A stretch of 64,000 nucleotides of DNA, taken from the NCBI GenBank assembly GCA_905116865.2, contig CAJHNH020002824.1:79501-143500 (forward strand), read 5' to 3'. Within the stretch, counting starts at the first letter, position 1. Every line of letters starts with the position of its first letter. The notes beneath the pieces were generated by a model. That model ran no database searches. It saw only the letters and a program-made list of their open reading frames with translations, and was not told where the DNA came from. The position numbers were made by a program, and so were the translations under genes. Positions 12,159 through 23,300 of this stretch are shown in pieces. This DNA is from Candidula unifasciata. Taxonomy: Eukaryota; Mollusca; Gastropoda; Stylommatophora; Geomitridae.

Positions 12159-12300
12159 ACAATCTTACTTGAACTAGTAATTCTAGTAAAGGTACTAGTG
12201 TTTCTGTTGTGAAAATAAAACCAGCGTTTTTGTTGTAAAAAACGTGCACACACACCCCCCCCCCCCCCCCCATCTTACTTGAACTAGTAATTCTAGTATA
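12020..12300. repeat. Tandem duplication with poly-C tracts
   Basis: A block of about 110-120 bp is present twice: AATAAAACCAGCGTTTTTGT at 12080 and 12215, then a C run (41 C at 12118-12158; 17 C at 12255-12271), then ATCTTACTTGAACTAGTAAT at 12162 and 12272. The C run differs in length between the copies. Confidence 0.85.
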
Positions 12301-12331
12301 AAGTTGTACTTCTATTCTAGAGAAACACGTA

Positions 12332-12385
12332 CAGTGGTATCTCAGTAAACGTCCCTAATCCGTTCCAGATTCTTGGACGCATACT
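12332..12385 (+). mobile_element. Pogo/mariner-like terminal fragment
   Basis: CAGTGGTATCTCAGTAAACG begins directly after TA (12330-12331) and continues into TCCCTAATCCGTTCCAGA. This resembles the CAGTGGxxCCTCxxTxAACG terminal repeats of Tigger-like DNA elements such as 14816-16101. No matching other end was found. Confidence 0.45.
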
Positions 12386-12712
12386 AGACAGCATGTACAC
12401 CAAACAGGACGGATACCAAACAGGACGTTAATCAAACATGACGTTTACCAAACAGGACGCATACAAAAACAGGACGTATACCAGACAGGACGTATACCAG
12501 GCAGGACGTATACCGAACAGGACGCATACCAGATAGGACGTATACCAAACAGGACGTATACAAGACAGGATGTAAACTAAACAGGACGTATACCAGACAG
12601 GATGTATACTAAACAGGACGTATACCAGGCAGGACGTATACCAAACACGAAGTATACCAGACTGGATGCATACCAGACAGTACGTATACCAAACAGGATA
12701 CATACCAGATAT
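12386..12712. repeat. 19-bp tandem repeat
   Basis: About 17 units of 19 bp, consensus ACGTATACCAAACAGG followed by a short variable end, with many substitutions. Related wording (TAAACAGGACGTGTACCAAG) recurs at 17320-17390, so the unit probably derives from a dispersed element. Confidence 0.88.
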
Positions 12713-12734
12713 TTTACCTTGCATACAATCGCTC

Positions 12735-14036
12735 AAACACTCACTCACTCACTCACTCACTCACTCACTCACTCACTCACTCACTCACTCACTCACTCAC
12801 TCCTACACTCACTCACATTCACTCACTCACACCCCTACTCACTTACTCACTCACATACTCACTCACTTACTCATTCACTCACTTACTCACTCACTCACTC
12901 ACTTACTCACTCACGCACTCACCCTCTTACTCACAGGCTCACTCACTCACTCAATCACTCACTCCCTCTGACACTCACTTACTCACTCACTCACTCACTC
13001 TGACACTCACACACTAACTTACTCACTCACGCATTCATACACTCACTCACTCACTCACTCACATACTCACCCATTTACTCACCCGCTCACTCACTTACAC
13101 ACTCACTAACTCACACACTCATTCACTCACTCACACACTTACTCACTCATACACTTACTCACTCACACACTCACTCATTCACTCACTCACATGCTCACTC
13201 ACATGCTCACTCACTCACTCACTCACTCACTCACTCACTCACTCACTCACTGACACACTTACTCACTCTCACTCGCTCACTCACACACTAACTCTCTCAC
13301 TCACACACTTATTCACTAAATCACACTAACTCACTCACTCACACACTCAATCACTCACTTACTCACTTTCTCACTCACTCACACACTCACTCACTCACAC
13401 ACTCACCTATTCACACACTCACTCACTCACTTACTCACTCACACTCTCACTCACCTACTCACTCACTTACACACTCACATACTCACTAATTCTCTAACAC
13501 TTAATCACTTACTCACTAACTCACTCAATCAATCACTCACTCACTCAAACACTCACTCAGACACATACTCACTCACTCAGTCACACACTCACTCACTCAT
13601 TCATCATTCACTCACATACTCTCACTCACTCACTAACTCACACACTCACTTATACACTCACTTATACACTCACTCAGTCAGTCAGTCACTCAGTCACTCA
13701 CTCACTCACATACACACTCACTCACCCACTCTCACTCATTCACTCATTCACTTACTCACTCAATTACACAATCACTCACACACTTACTTACTCACTCACT
13801 CACTTATTCATTCACTCACCTAAACTCACACCTACTTATTCACTCACTTAGTCTCTCAGTCACTCACTCACTTACTCACACACTCACATACTTACCCATT
13901 CACTCCCACACTCACTCACTCACACACTCACTCACTTATTCAGACGCTCGCTTTTTCACTCACACATTTACACAAACACTCACTGACTCACACACTCACT
14001 GACTCACTCAATCACTAACTCACTCACTCACTCACC
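12735..14036. repeat. (CTCA)n satellite-like array, 1.3 kb
   Basis: About 1300 bp of CACT/CTCA tetranucleotide. It is nearly pure at 12735-12805 and 13205-13250 and decays elsewhere by substitutions (ACACACT, TTACTCACT). Apparent reading frames of Ser-Leu-Thr-His repeats are compositional. It is the longest simple-sequence tract in the window. Confidence 0.96.
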
Positions 14037-14286
14037 ACATTGTATAAACAAATACATAAGAGAAAGTCTACTAAATAAATACTGAAATAAACACACACAC
14101 ACAAATAATTAACAAGGGAAATAACGCTGAAAAAATGTTAACAATAAATAAATAAATATCGCCTATACTAAAAATGAAATGACCAACAACAACAACAAAA
14201 GTAAATGAACAAAAATACTTAGGCATACAATAAAATAAAAGAAAAAAAAATTAAAAATAAAATAAATGAATTGGGAAAAAAGCGCA

Positions 14287-14313
14287 ATAATAATAATATT
14301 AGTAGTAGTAGTA

Positions 14314-14395
<82 letters not shown>

Positions 14396-14424
14396 ATAGT
14401 AATAATAATAATAATAATAATCAT
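14287..14424. repeat. (AAT)n microsatellite
   Basis: TAATAATAA runs with a short (TAG)n segment near 14301-14313. It sits in an A-rich stretch (14040-14480) without other features. The following 14480-14815 holds nothing I recognise. Confidence 0.95.
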
Positions 14425-14815
14425 TAAAAAATATTTAAAAAATTAATTTAAAAAACAATTTCAATTAAAAAAAATACCCTGAGATAGGTGTGTAGTGGTC
14501 GTATTGTCCAATGTGGGGTGTTGATATTTGACCCCGGATTCGACGGCGGACTAGAGGGAATCATCACCTCCAGGTTGCCAGCAAAGCGCGACTGAGACTA
14601 AGCGGTTGGTGGGCCACCTTGCCGCGCCTCTCGTCCAGAACCAGGAGGAAAAGTCAGCAGGACATCCATCTGTGAAAGCCATCTCCTCCTGACGTACTCA
14701 TAGACAGTCGGGCCGAAGCCAACAGTCGGCACTGACTTGTTATCAACACGTCGCCCAAATTATGGCGACAGTTTTATTTCATGGCGCAAGCGGATGTCTT
14801 AGAAACACAGAAATA

Positions 14816-16101
14816 CAGTAGAACCTCGACTAACGAGCACCTCTCATAACGAGTAATTCGCATTACGAACAAAACAAATTGTTAAAAAAAAATGACTTGC
14901 TTAACGAGCGACGTTTCGCATTACGAGTGGCGAGGAGAAGAGAAGTCCAGGATTGTGCGCATGCTACATCAGTCTGAGTTTAGCCATCGTTCCAGTAACA
15001 TCGTAGTGTCGCTTGTGATCACACATTTTCTCAAACTTGTGTTATATTGTGATATATGTACATGAATCCTCCAGGCCTACAAGATGGCCTCTATGGAGAA
15101 TTTAGGTTCATCAAGATCCGGTTTCTGCCTCCCAACACCACTCCGCTACTCCAGCCCATGGACCAGCAAGTTATTTCTAAATTTAAGAAGCTCTACACTA
15201 AAGCACTCTTCGAGCATTGTTTTCAGGTGACAGAAGGGATCAACCTCACTCTCAAAGAGTTTTGGAAAAATCACTTCCACATCGTTGCCTGCCTCAAGAT
15301 GATCAACAAGGCGGGAGAAGGGGTTACCAAGAGAACTCTAACTTCTGCTTGGAAGAAGCTTAGGCCGGAGAGCGTTGTCGATTTGTGACTTTGAGGGGTT
15401 CGAGACATTACCTGTGGAACCTGTAGTCAACGAGATTGTGTCTTCGGCCACTATCATGGAATTGGAGATGGATAACAGTGATATCGAAAAGCTTGTGAAA
15501 GAGCACAGCCAAGAGCTGACCGACCAAGAGCTTATAGAGTTGCATTGTGTTTCACAGCAAGAAGTGTTGGATGAAAGTTTGTCAGAGGAGGAGGAGGAGG
15601 TAACAGAAATGCAACAATCTTCTGTCGAAATAAGAGAAATGCTAAAAGCATGGGAAACTGTTGCATCTTACATTGAGAAGCATCACCCTAGTAAGGAATT
15701 ATCTATGCGCGCTGCAAATTTATTTAATGATAATTCTGTCTTATTTTCGCCAATTTTTGAAGCGTCGGCAAACACAAATGTCTCTTGACATCTTTCTAGT
15801 AAAAAAAAAAATTAGCTATGTACCAAATTATTTCCACTTTTGTTTTCTGCAGATTGAATTCCAGGTAGGTTCGTTTTGCGTTTGAAGAAAAAATGAAAAT
15901 GATTCACTCTCCTTAACAGAATGTAGATTATTGTCTTCGAATAAACGTTATACATAGTATTTTGTGAGTATTTTTTCGACATGGAACGCATTATCGTATT
16001 TTACATTAATTTATACTAGAAAAATTGTTTCGCATAACGAGTGTTTCGCTTAACGAGTATGATTCTGGAACGAATTATGCTCGTTAAGCGAGGTTCCACT
16101 G
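14816..16101 (+). mobile_element. Tigger/pogo DNA transposon, internally deleted
   Basis: The left end CAGTAGAACCTCGACTAACG and the right end CGTTAAGCGAGGTTCCACTG form inverted terminal repeats. Both ends are flanked by TA, the target duplication of the Tc1/mariner superfamily. Inside is the second half of a Tigger transposase (15062-15785). At 1286 bp the element is about half the usual autonomous Tigger length (known family fact), which fits the missing N-terminal part. Confidence 0.92.
15062..15785 (+). pseudogene. Tigger transposase C-terminal half, 5' deleted and frameshifted
   Basis: The frame from 15062 begins NPPGLQDGLYGEF and contains FLPPNTTPLLQPMDQQVI (about 15120-15175), the conserved block just after the second catalytic Asp of pogo/Tigger DDE transposases. 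That Asp (in the D-N-A-P-x-H motif), the first catalytic Asp and the CENP-B-type DNA-binding domain are all absent. The frame ends at a stop at 15386-15388. The natural continuation, CDFEGFETLPVEPVVN and on to SANTNVS (stop at 15786-15788), is in another frame, so a shift occurred near 15372-15382. The acidic C-terminal tail is typical of the family. It is not functional. Confidence 0.9.
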
Positions 16102-16409
16102 TATGCTTAGCGGAGGTACGAGAAGACCTGTCCGTCGTTGTACGATTGGTGGTTTCTATGTATGACATCCGCCATTTTGCTCAGGCAAAATTTAGAGTTA
16201 AAAATCTACCTTAAGGAGAATCAGGATCCTTGCCGGGGCAACGGAGTTCGTGGACTCTTCAGACTCAGGCTTGAGTTAGAAGTAGAACGGAGCACTTATG
16301 GATTAGACCTGTGTGCCATGATGTCGATCCGTTCAATAAACCAAACCAAACGACTGGCACCTAAACAGTGGGGTTCAGAAATCGTGATATTTTAAACTAA
16401 CATATAAAC

Positions 16410-16460
16410 CATGGGTTCTCAACATTCACAATGGCGTGACCCGCAGGTTGAAAACCACTG
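16410..16460. mobile_element. 51-bp mini-hAT element (terminal repeats only)
   Basis: It starts CATGGGTTCTCAACATTCAC and ends AGGTTGAAAACCACTG. These are the two ends of the SPIN/Charlie-like MITE family with nearly nothing between. The flanks ATATAAAC (16402-16409) and CTATAAAC (16461-16468) match at 7 of 8 positions and read as an 8-bp hAT target duplication. Confidence 0.7.
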
Positions 16461-16627
16461 CTATAAACCAACAGTCAGAAGCCTCACAGACTGATGTCCT
16501 CTCTTTCGTTTTCATTACCCTTATCTTGTCCCATCCTCTAGTTCTTTTTTTTTTTTTTTTTTTACACATCTCCCTCTTTGTACCGACCGACTCACATGCC
16601 GTTCCACTGTATGTTTGTTTATTTGTT

Positions 16628-17015
16628 TGTTTATACAACGGATGAACATCCGGGCATAAGGATAGTAAACCACAAGTGCTGGGTTCTACTTCTAACCCAA
16701 GCCTTAGTCTGAAGATTCTCAGCGCAGTGCACCAACTCCGTAGAACCGTCGAGGATCCTCAAATAATTTATGTAGATTTTCAACTCCACATTTTGCCCGG
16801 GCAGCGCCATTATGCTACTCTGTTCGATTTCCAACTACCAAGGGATTTTTTACGTGTGCAACAATACAAACGGGCGTCCGATCTTACTACCCAGAGAACA
16901 GGGGAAATTACTAGAAGGCCACGTGAAAAAAAATCCCAGCCTTCACCGGGGTTTGTGAAACTGGGACCTCCAGTCCTCGAGGCGGACGCTATTCCCTTAG
17001 ACCACTTAGCCCCTT
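16628..17015 (-). mobile_element. tRNA-derived SINE, family SINE-3 (near full length)
   Basis: On the minus strand the head at 17015-16955 reads GGGGCTAAGTGGTCTAAGGG followed by GGAGGTCCCAGTTTCAC. This is an A-box and B-box-like tRNA(Leu)-type arrangement. The body ends in GTTGTATAAACAAACAAA near 16625. Partial copies lie at 5738-6080 and 51520-51785. Confidence 0.75.
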
Positions 17016-17289
17016 TATATCTCCTCCCATCCTCGGTTTTGTAAGGACGCCAGTCTTTTCTCTCAACTCCGTCTCAGACGATTATGTGAGGATGAAGATG
17101 ACCTTTATAGCAGGGCCCACGAAATGCCATATTTTTTCCTATTTCATGGCTATGCTGATTCAGTCTTAGAATCTACCTCCCGTGGCTCTCAGGACATCAG
17201 TCGGGCTGGTGCTTTCATTCATTTGGAGTACCTTTCCTTGATTAATGAGAGGCAAGCTGATTTTGACTCATTCAAGCACACGAGTTGTA

Positions 17290-17390
17290 TTCCAAATTAA
17301 GATCGTATACCAAGCAAACGTTTTCTGACTAAACAGGACGTGTACCAAGTTGGACCATACCAAAGCGGACATTTACCAAGATAACACTAT
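17290..17390. repeat. Degenerate copy of the 12.4-kb repeat wording
   Basis: GTATACCAAGCAAACG, ACTAAACAGGACGTGTACCA and TACCAAAGCGGACATTTACC resemble the 19-bp array at 12386-12712 and the pogo-like end at 12332. It is probably the other end of the same MITE family. Confidence 0.45.
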
Positions 17391-17670
17391 ATTTCTGTTG
17401 TAGAGACCCTGCAGTTTTTGCTTAAATTAAGCAGTGTTTCTGTTGAAGGAAGAATGGCATTTCTATTGTGCATAAATTGGTATTTATATTATAGTCAAAC
17501 TAATAATTATGTTGTAGAGAAACTGATATTTTTATTGTAAATATAACTGGTATTTCTACCACCAGCATACGTTGTTTTTTTTTTTTTAAATTAAAAAAAA
17601 ATAGTTGCGTGGCAGAGTTTAAACAGTCTCTGCTTTCTATCCAGCTAAGTGAGAAGATATTATTTTATGC

Positions 17671-17866
17671 CAGAGGTTCTCAACCTGTGAATCGCGACCC
17701 CTTTAGGGGTTTAACGACCCTTTCACCGGAGTCGCCTAAGACCATTGGAAAACACATATTCACTGAAGTTTTGAAGTAGCAACGAAAAACATTTTATGGT
17801 TGGGGGTCACCACAACATAAGAAGCTGCATTAAAGGGTCGTGGCATTAGGAAAGTTGAGAGCCACT
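17671..17866. mobile_element. hAT MITE, SPIN/Charlie-like, 196 bp
   Basis: Both ends are intact: CAGAGGTTCTCAACCTGTGA at the left and AAGTTGAGAGCCACTG at the right are inverted repeats. Internal blocks GTCGCCTAAGACCATTGGAA, GAAGTAGCAACGAAAA and TTGGGGGTCACCACAACAT match the known vertebrate/invertebrate SPIN-URR1 hAT group. The flanking 8-mers do not match well. Confidence 0.85.
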
Positions 17867-18209
17867 GTTCTCACAGTTCCTGGCTCTCCTACTTCAAACT
17901 CGATTCTATTTGCCACTCAAGTTTATGTTCAATTCGAAACTGGCAGACCATTTTACATAACCATTAGACAAATGTATGTTCAGAATACGCCACTCAGTCA
18001 ATCAGGTGCGTGTCGTCTCCACAATAAAGGTTGGCTGCAATAGATTCCCAGCAGGCTCTGTCTCTCGCGTTGGTAGTACTATTTCAGACTGCTATTTATC
18101 CATCTCTTCGTGTTGACCTTCCAGCTTGTATCGCTGTCTTCCTCTTACTCCCATGTCCTCAACTTCTTACTCCAGTATGCATTCTTGAACGAGTGTTAGG
18201 TCTTTTATC

Positions 18210-18575
18210 CACCAATAGTGGTTCCATCAATACTGGTTCCATCAACACTGGTTCCATCAATACTAGTTCCATCAATACTGCTTCAGTCAATACTAGTTAC
18301 ATCAATACTAGTTGGATCAATACTGGTTCCATCAATACTGCTTCAGTCAATACTAGTTCCATCAATACTAGTTACATCAATACTAGTTCTATCAATACTG
18401 GTTCCATCAACACTGGTTCCATCAACACTGGTACCATCAATACTGGTTCCATCAATACTGGTTTCATCAACACTGGTTCCATCAATACTGGTTCCATCAA
18501 TACTGGTTCCATCAATACTGGTTCCACTAACACTTGTTTCATCAATACTAGTTCCATCAATACTAATTTTAAGTA
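18210..18575. repeat. 15-bp tandem repeat
   Basis: About 24 units of ATCAATACTGGTTCC with variants (TAGTTAC, GCTTCAG, GGTTTC). Because 15 is divisible by 3 and the unit lacks stops, the array is open in several frames (Asn-Thr-Gly-Ser-Ile repeats). There is no start context or splice evidence for a gene. Confidence 0.93.
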
Positions 18576-18938
18576 TTTGGTGAAAAACAAAAACAAAAAA
18601 CTCGACAACGTGCAACCAGCATTCTCTGAATGCAACTGCTGGAAACCCCGTTCAACCTGTTAATCATGTGACACAGGTACATTGTTATATTGGGGAAGTA
18701 CAAAACTGTTACCAGGCAACCTAAATATTCCACCCCAGGCCATGTTTTTGTGATTGTCTAAGAACCCTCAACTTTGCGTTTAACAAAAACAAAAAATTAT
18801 ACGACCCGAATTCGTTTCGTAGTTTGAGCTGGTACCAGTTTCCCCGACCAGACCCCAGTCTCCACGGAATTCTCCATTAACCGCGTTGTCTGTGGGAGTT
18901 CTAAAGTGCAAGTATTCCACCCAGACGAAGGGTAAGGG

Positions 18939-19134
18939 CAGTGGCTCCCAAACTTCCTGATGCGGAGACCTTTAACGCAGATCCTCACGCTGTGGCGACC
19001 CCAAGCCAATCAATTATTGTCGTTGTTACTTCATAACGTCAGTAAATATGTGTTTTCCGATGGTCTTTGGCGAAAACTGTGAAAGGGTTGTTCGACCCAC
19101 AAAAGGGTGGCGTTCCACAGGTTGAGAACTGCTC
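18939..19134. mobile_element. hAT MITE, SPIN/Charlie-like, 196 bp
   Basis: It runs from CAGTGGCTCCCAAACTTCCT to CCACAGGTTGAGAACTGCTC, opposite in orientation to 17671-17866. The flanks GGTAAGGG (18931-18938) and GGTTAGGT (19135-19142) agree at 6 of 8 positions. It carries the internal CCGATGGTCTTTGGCGA block. Confidence 0.82.
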
Positions 19135-19427
19135 GGTTAGGTATTCATACCCGATAATGCAAAGAAACTGGAACGAAAAGAGAAGACCTGGAGAGAAACA
19201 GAGGAAAGGGGAGAAATAGGGTTGACGAACGTATCGATCCAGTAGTCGGGGCAGATTTTATTCCCCTTGTCTGTCCATCGACAGAGACGAGTTGACCGAG
19301 TTATGGATAGGTTTTTGAAATTATAGAAAAACTTCAGGTACTAAATATCTAGGTCTCCCGACGTTTTTGCAATTGTTCGTGTTTTTTTCTTTTCAGCCCC
19401 AACCCGGCTGTGGCCTAAAAATTAAGT

Positions 19428-19700
19428 AAGGTAAAGGACCCTTTTCCACGCCACCAGGCGTATAGGGCATATAGGGCTTGACCCATATTTTTATAGACCA
19501 ATCGGCACAAGATTGGGTAATGTTGTCAGCATCACGCCGGCCGCCTTTACTTTCCCGCTACTGCACCCGGTACCCACTCGAGGCTGGGTCGACCGGGGAA
19601 CCAAGGTCATTTTTGAAAAAAGTTCGGCTCCACCAAGGAGCGAACCCACAACCTTCCTATCCACAACGAGCGTCTAGCCGCTCGGCCACAGCGACTCTCG
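19428..19700 (-). mobile_element. tRNA-derived SINE, family SINE-2 (full length)
   Basis: On the minus strand the head at 19700-19640 reads GAGTCGCTGTGGCCGAGCGG and then GTGGGTTCGCTCC: A box and B box of a tRNA-like promoter. The body has GGGAAGTAAAGGCGGCCGGC and a 3' end with GGGTCCTTTACCTTACTTAA. It is well preserved. Confidence 0.85.
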
Positions 19701-20281
19701 CATAGCCTAAAGCCGTAATATAATCTAACGGTTGAACGGAGTTTCTGGGACTTGAGCCCGGATGATCCTCCTTGAGTAGACCAGTTGTTAGCTCACATGT
19801 ATGATAGCCCGGTAGTCATGAGTTTGTAATCCCATAGAGGCGGGGAGTTTGTTTTTTAATTTATTAAGATTTCAATGTAGCAGCGAGAGAATGACTTTTG
19901 CTATCACCTTTTTTTTTATGTATACCTGTTCAGCTTGAAGAAGGTAATAACTGGGGCCGTTAGTTATGTTAGAATTTTTATGATAAAAGAGATTTATTTT
20001 TTAAATTAATATTTATGACCTAAATAATTCATTCTAATAATAGAATGTTTTTTTTTTAATAGAATGCTTTAAAAATAGAAAGCTTATTTAAAACAATAGA
20101 ATTTTAAAAAAAAATAATTAGAATGCTATTTTAAAATAATAAAATGCTTTTTTTTTTCTTTTTTTTTTCAAATAATAAGTTTTTTCAACTTTTTTTCTAA
20201 ATATTCCTTTTCATTTATATTTTATGAGTTTTTTTTATTTCAATTTTTTTTTTAAAGACATTTATATACCGACTAAATGAG

Positions 20282-20548
20282 GTTGGTTAGTTGCGTATCC
20301 TTTACAGGACGTTGCAGAACCAACCCCAGCAGCCCCTGGCTGTTGAGTGGTCTCTCTAAGCAAATTTACGTCCAGTAGTTTGCCATTGCTCACTGGACGG
20401 TCGTCCCCTGATACCACTGTCGAAACCAACGCAAGGAGCATGGCCCGCTGCTGAAATCGAACCCGGCACCCCGGCATTACGAAGCGTTTGTACTTAGCCA
20501 CAGAGCCGACGGCATTACGAAGCGTTTGTACTTAGCCACAGAGCCGAC
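20282..20548 (-). mobile_element. tRNA-derived SINE, family SINE-4, with duplicated head
   Basis: On the minus strand it reads GTCGGCTCTGTGGCTAAGTA (A box), GGTTCGATTTC (B box), then the body, ending GGATACGCAACTAACCAACC. The first 38 bp of the element are exactly repeated: 20473-20510 and 20511-20548. Related copies lie at 2446-2625 and 60699-60929. The segment 20549-21010 has short open frames that I cannot assign. Confidence 0.85.
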
Positions 20549-21458
20549 GACCACTTAATCAGGATAAATGAAGTTTTTGTAATGTCCTACCATGCAAGCA
20601 GTGACATTGCCAGGTCAGGTTGTACCCGGTGCGGAAAATGTCCTGCCATCACAATGCGCGCGCGCACACACTCACAGTTTTTGAATGTTTCAACACATTT
20701 TGTCGTCATCTTCCTCAGTGACGACCCCGGGTGCGAGCAGCACCCCCTGCACATCCCTTTCTATGCCTTTACACACAAGGCCATATTAACCCTTTGGAAA
20801 CGACTCGGCAAAATAGTCAAAAAGACGAATGGACCGATCCGTTACCTGTGCCCAACAATGGAGTAAAGCAGCGGCACCCTGGTCGGCTAAAACAATATCG
20901 CCGCACAGCTACCTTCAAAGCTGTTGAATACTTAAGAAAAGAAGAAAACAAAAAACAGTGCAAATTTAGTGTTCAGCTACCTTTAATGTGATGAAGGAAA
21001 TTATTTGGAAACTATTTGGTGCCGTAGTGCCCAGTTTGAGAACCGCTGGTGTAAAGGACTTGTGTCATAGCAACCAAAAAATATCAGCAGGACGCTGGAC
21101 AGGGACAAGAACCCAGAGGAGTCTGCAAAGCCTACATGAACTTTTCTTTACACAAGAGAAGTGTTAGGACTTATTCGGGCTTGATCCATCAAAAACTTTA
21201 GACAAACTGTTCAATTTAGTAATGTTTGTTCTAAGTAATTAAACAAATGCCTGCAGAAATATGCAAATTAGATAGCTAGTTTGAATAAATGTTGAGCTGT
21301 CAGTGTGATTCATAAAGATTGTGTTAGTTCCTTAAATTTCCTACAGGAAGATGTATAGTTTTGATTATGTGAATAAAACCTTTTTTTTTTTTTTAATTTG
21401 TGTCTATGTGTAAACTAAGAGAATCACCTACTGAAGGATCCGTCTTTCAGGCACTGAA

Positions 21459-21662
21459 GCCCGGCTCTCTAGCGTAGTTGGCTAAACCGGACTGCACGGT
21501 GAGCGGGTGACGAACTCCTTGTGGTCCGGGTTCACTCCCGGAGGTGGACAGAAAAGCCACATTTGTCCCAGATTTACGGTATTTACAATGGAACCAAGGC
21601 CGAAAGGTTGCGATATCCATAATACCGAGCCTAAGGGTTAACAACTCATAGCTTCTGGATAC
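21459..21662 (+). mobile_element. tRNA-derived SINE, family SINE-1
   Basis: AGCCCGGCTCTCTAGCGTAG, then TTGGCTAAACCGG (A box) and GGTCCGGGTTCACTCCCGG (B box). It ends ACTCATAGCTTCTGGATACT followed by an (AAAC)n-type tail. It is nearly identical in layout to the copies at 571, 6155 and 36410. Confidence 0.85.
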
Positions 21663-21761
21663 TAAAACAAACAAACAAACTAGGCAATGAAACTTTGAAT
21701 AAGCCTCTGTCTGCAACGGATAAACAGTGTGGCTGAAATATATACTTAACTATCATGTGGA

Positions 21762-22028
21762 GTCGCCGTGGCCGAGCGGCTAGACGCTCGCCGCGGATCG
21801 GAAGGTCGTGGGTTCACTCCCTGGCGGAGCCGGTCTAATATTCAAAAATGACCTTGGCTCCCAGTTCAACCCAGCCTTGAGTGGGTACTGGGTGCAGTCC
21901 CGGGAAGTAAAGGCCGCCGGCGTGATGCTGACCACATCACCCATCTTGTGCCGATTGGTCTATAAAAATATAGGTCTAGCCCTATATGCCCTATACGCCT
22001 AGAGGCGTGGAGAAGGGTCCTTTACTTT
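21762..22028 (+). mobile_element. tRNA-derived SINE, family SINE-2 (full length)
   Basis: It starts GAGTCGCCGTGGCCGAGCGG, a tRNA(Leu/Ser)-like A box, with GTGGGTTCACTCC as the B box at about 21810. The body includes CCTTGGCTCCCAGTTCAACC and GGGAAGTAAAGGCCGCCGGC. The 3' end is GGGTCCTTTACTTTACTTTG. This is the best reference copy of the family in the window. Confidence 0.88.
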
Positions 22029-22189
22029 ACTTTGACTTACTATGATGTTGAGGTTCTGAATCACACATGGTGGTCACCTGGACTTGGCCTCGTACTAGTC
22101 AGGACTTATGTCAACCTCTCCGTGTTCATCCTTGAAACAGGCTCCCATCTATGGCTAGCTTACCCCCTAACACAACTAAAATCATTGCC

Positions 22190-22745
22190 AGTCTTTAATG
22201 TAAAAGGAGGATGGCCATAGCAATGCAAAGATTGAACAGCCTTAAAAGTCTATGGTTAAGCACCTGCAAGGAAATCAAAATTAGAATTTTGAGAGCATGC
22301 ATCTTTCCTGTGGCTACATACGGATGTAAGTCGTGGACTATCTCCCAGTCCTTAAGAAAGAGAATAGGGGCTTTTGAGCTGAAATGATATAGAAAGATTC
22401 TCAGAATAATCTTGGACAAAGAAGATGAGAAATATTGACATCTTAAAAGATCTGAACATCAAGGAAGATTGGCTAATAAACAGCATCCTCTCTCGGAAGC
22501 TGAAATATTTTGGTCATATCAAGCGCAATGACGGATTGGAAAAAAAAAAACTATAGCAGAAGGCATGGTACCAGGAAGGAGGGGCAGGGGCAGACCAACA
22601 CGAAGATAGGCACGGGATATAAGTGACTCCTTGAGTATGAAAGTACATAAAGCAGGAGAACTGGTGAGAGATCGACTTTCTTTCGGGCAGACTGTGATGA
22701 TAGCGACGTTCTGCAAAGGACCTGCTACATGATGATGAGTCCTTA
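22190..22745 (+). mobile_element. LINE-K reverse transcriptase C-terminal fragment, broken
   Basis: Degenerate frames read the RT tail: a TYGC-x-SWTIS block near 22317-22345 and KYFGHIKRNDGLEK near 22502-22545. A G-R-G-R-P-x-R motif near 22580-22605 follows. Stops and frameshifts interrupt it. The 3' end CTGCAAAGGACCTGCTACAT matches the copy at 39285. Confidence 0.75.
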
Positions 22746-23124
22746 ATGCACGGCCTAGGGTTCTTATATAACTACAACACTGTTATTCTTCTTCTTTCTA
22801 GGTTTTCCTTTTCGGACTGCTTTTTCTTCCTTCGTGATTTCTCCCTCTGGGCTGCTTCTTCTTCTTCCTTCTTGATTTCTACCTTCAGGCTGCATCCTGT
22901 TCCTCCTTGATTTCTCATACCTCACTGCTTCTTCTTCTATTTATCTTTTTGATTTTCCCTTTCCGCTGCTTAGACCCGGAACCAGTTTTAAAGCATAAGA
23001 TTACACATTTCTTATTATTTCAAATACTGTTATATTTATTTGTCAATCCGAACACAATAATAAGTAATATTAATATCCTTATTATTATATAAAAACGGAC
23101 CTGACTGGTTTTTTATTAATGCCT
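22746..23124. other. Unassigned CT-rich stretch
   Basis: Pyrimidine-rich sequence with imperfect CTTCTTCTT repeats at 22790-22960 (a block CTTCCTTCTTGATTTCT recurs three times). No gene was recognised. Confidence 0.5.
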
Positions 23125-23300
23125 CTCCCAGGTCGACCTAGCCTTAAATGTGTATCAGGTACTGAATTAGTAAGTAAAGGCGGCCGGCATGATGCCGTCA
23201 ACATCACACACCTAGTCCCAGTGCTGATTTATCTATAAAATATAGGCCTAGCCCTTATGCCCAATATGCCCGGAGGCGTGAAAAAAAGCCACTTTATTGA
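23125..23300 (+). mobile_element. SINE-2 fragment (5' truncated)
   Basis: It keeps the 3' half: CCAGGTCGACCTAGCCTTAA, GTAAAGGCGGCCGGCATGAT and CTATAAAATATAGGCCTAGC, ending GGAGGCGTG. The tRNA-like head is absent. Confidence 0.75.

Noticed and set aside
12602..13003. Ser-Leu-Thr-His repeat protein
   Set aside because: It is a compositional frame in the (CTCA)n array and degenerates as the array does.
18031..18663. 210-codon frame with Asn-Thr-Gly-Ser-Ile repeats
   Set aside because: The 15-bp unit keeps several frames open on both strands. I see no signal peptide, splice context or homology.
21764..21845. A genuine tRNA gene at the tRNA-like heads
   Set aside because: The A and B boxes sit on SINE bodies repeated elsewhere and do not form a complete cloverleaf with a 3' acceptor stem.
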